Source: Cephalothrix spiralis (Eukaryota; Nemertea; Palaeonemertea; Archinemertea; Cephalotrichidae). Taken from it: DNA of 16,016 nt. A model generated the notes under the pieces. It had not been told where the DNA came from and did no database searches. It saw only the letters and a program-made list of their open reading frames with translations. Of this stretch, positions 15,880 to 16,016 are shown one piece after another. The stretch spans positions 1 through 16,016 of the forward strand of contig JAUCNG010416688.1 of the NCBI GenBank assembly GCA_032353305.1. Reading direction: 5' to 3'. The position numbers and the translations under genes are program-made. The number at the start of each line of letters is the position of its first letter. Within the stretch, counting starts at the first letter, position 1.

Positions 15880-16016
15880 AATGGCGAATCCCATAATGGC
15901 GAAGACCAAAATGTCGAATGCGAAATGTCGAATGACCTAAATGGCGAAAGACCAAAATGGCGAAAGACCAAAATGTCGAATGACCAAAATGGCGAATGAC
16001 CAAAATGGCGAATCCC
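15880..16016. repeat. Minisatellite of 15-16-bp ATGGCGAA(A/T)GACCAAA units
   Basis: About nine tandem copies of a unit with the invariant core ATG(G/T)CGAA followed by gacc, tccc or tgcg variants. The array continues to the last base, so its full length is unknown. The 16-nt period makes a coding role unlikely. Confidence 0.9.

Noticed and set aside
15880-16016. CRISPR-like array
   Set aside because: Units are 15-16 bp and directly abutting without spacers, so this is a minisatellite.

Overview
The window looks like AT-rich nuclear DNA of an invertebrate animal. The genes are split by GT-AG introns, the recognisable modules are metazoan (SRCR, NHL, Ser/Thr-rich stalk, transmembrane helix), and introns and flanks carry non-autonomous DNA transposons and satellites. 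SRCR families are strongly expanded in echinoderms, amphioxus and sponges. Short words such as taggccta/aggcctata recall echinoderm DNA, but the species cannot be fixed from sequence alone. There are no bacterial operons, CRISPR arrays, rRNA or tRNA genes.

The main gene occupies 2565-12213 on the minus strand. I reconstruct ten exons whose splice sites and phases agree throughout: 12156-12213, 10108-10458, 8954-9292, 8018-8125, 7712-7819, 7424-7531, 5659-5835, 5352-5442, 4722-4792 and 2565-2977. The coding length is 1824 nt, giving 607 residues. Order: signal peptide, two SRCR domains, three 36-codon Ser/Thr-rich exons, a 59-codon Ser/Thr-rich exon, one transmembrane helix, and a 165-residue cytoplasmic tail with 11 tyrosines. 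The layout resembles a type I SRCR receptor (in the broad manner of CD5/CD6), probably a cell-surface recognition or signalling protein. I do not recognise it as a named gene.

A second minus-strand gene enters from the right: its last exon (14160-15166) encodes a Ser-rich heptad-like segment and an NHL beta-propeller. Its 5' exons are not identified and probably lie beyond the window.

Mobile DNA and repeats: a 743-bp hAT-type element with a perfect 8-bp target duplication in intron 1 (10556-11298); a 544-bp foldback element with about 130-bp inverted arms in intron 6 (6391-6934); a decayed integrase-like fragment in intron 3; perfect hairpins in intron 9 (3251-3319) and intron 3 (8430-8484); a 43-bp tandem repeat (13670-13852); and a 15-16-bp minisatellite running off the right end (15880-16016). 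The left flank (1-2564) has no gene I can support, but holds a block of small hairpins (255-500) and a diverged inverted repeat (1896-1933 / 2204-2238).
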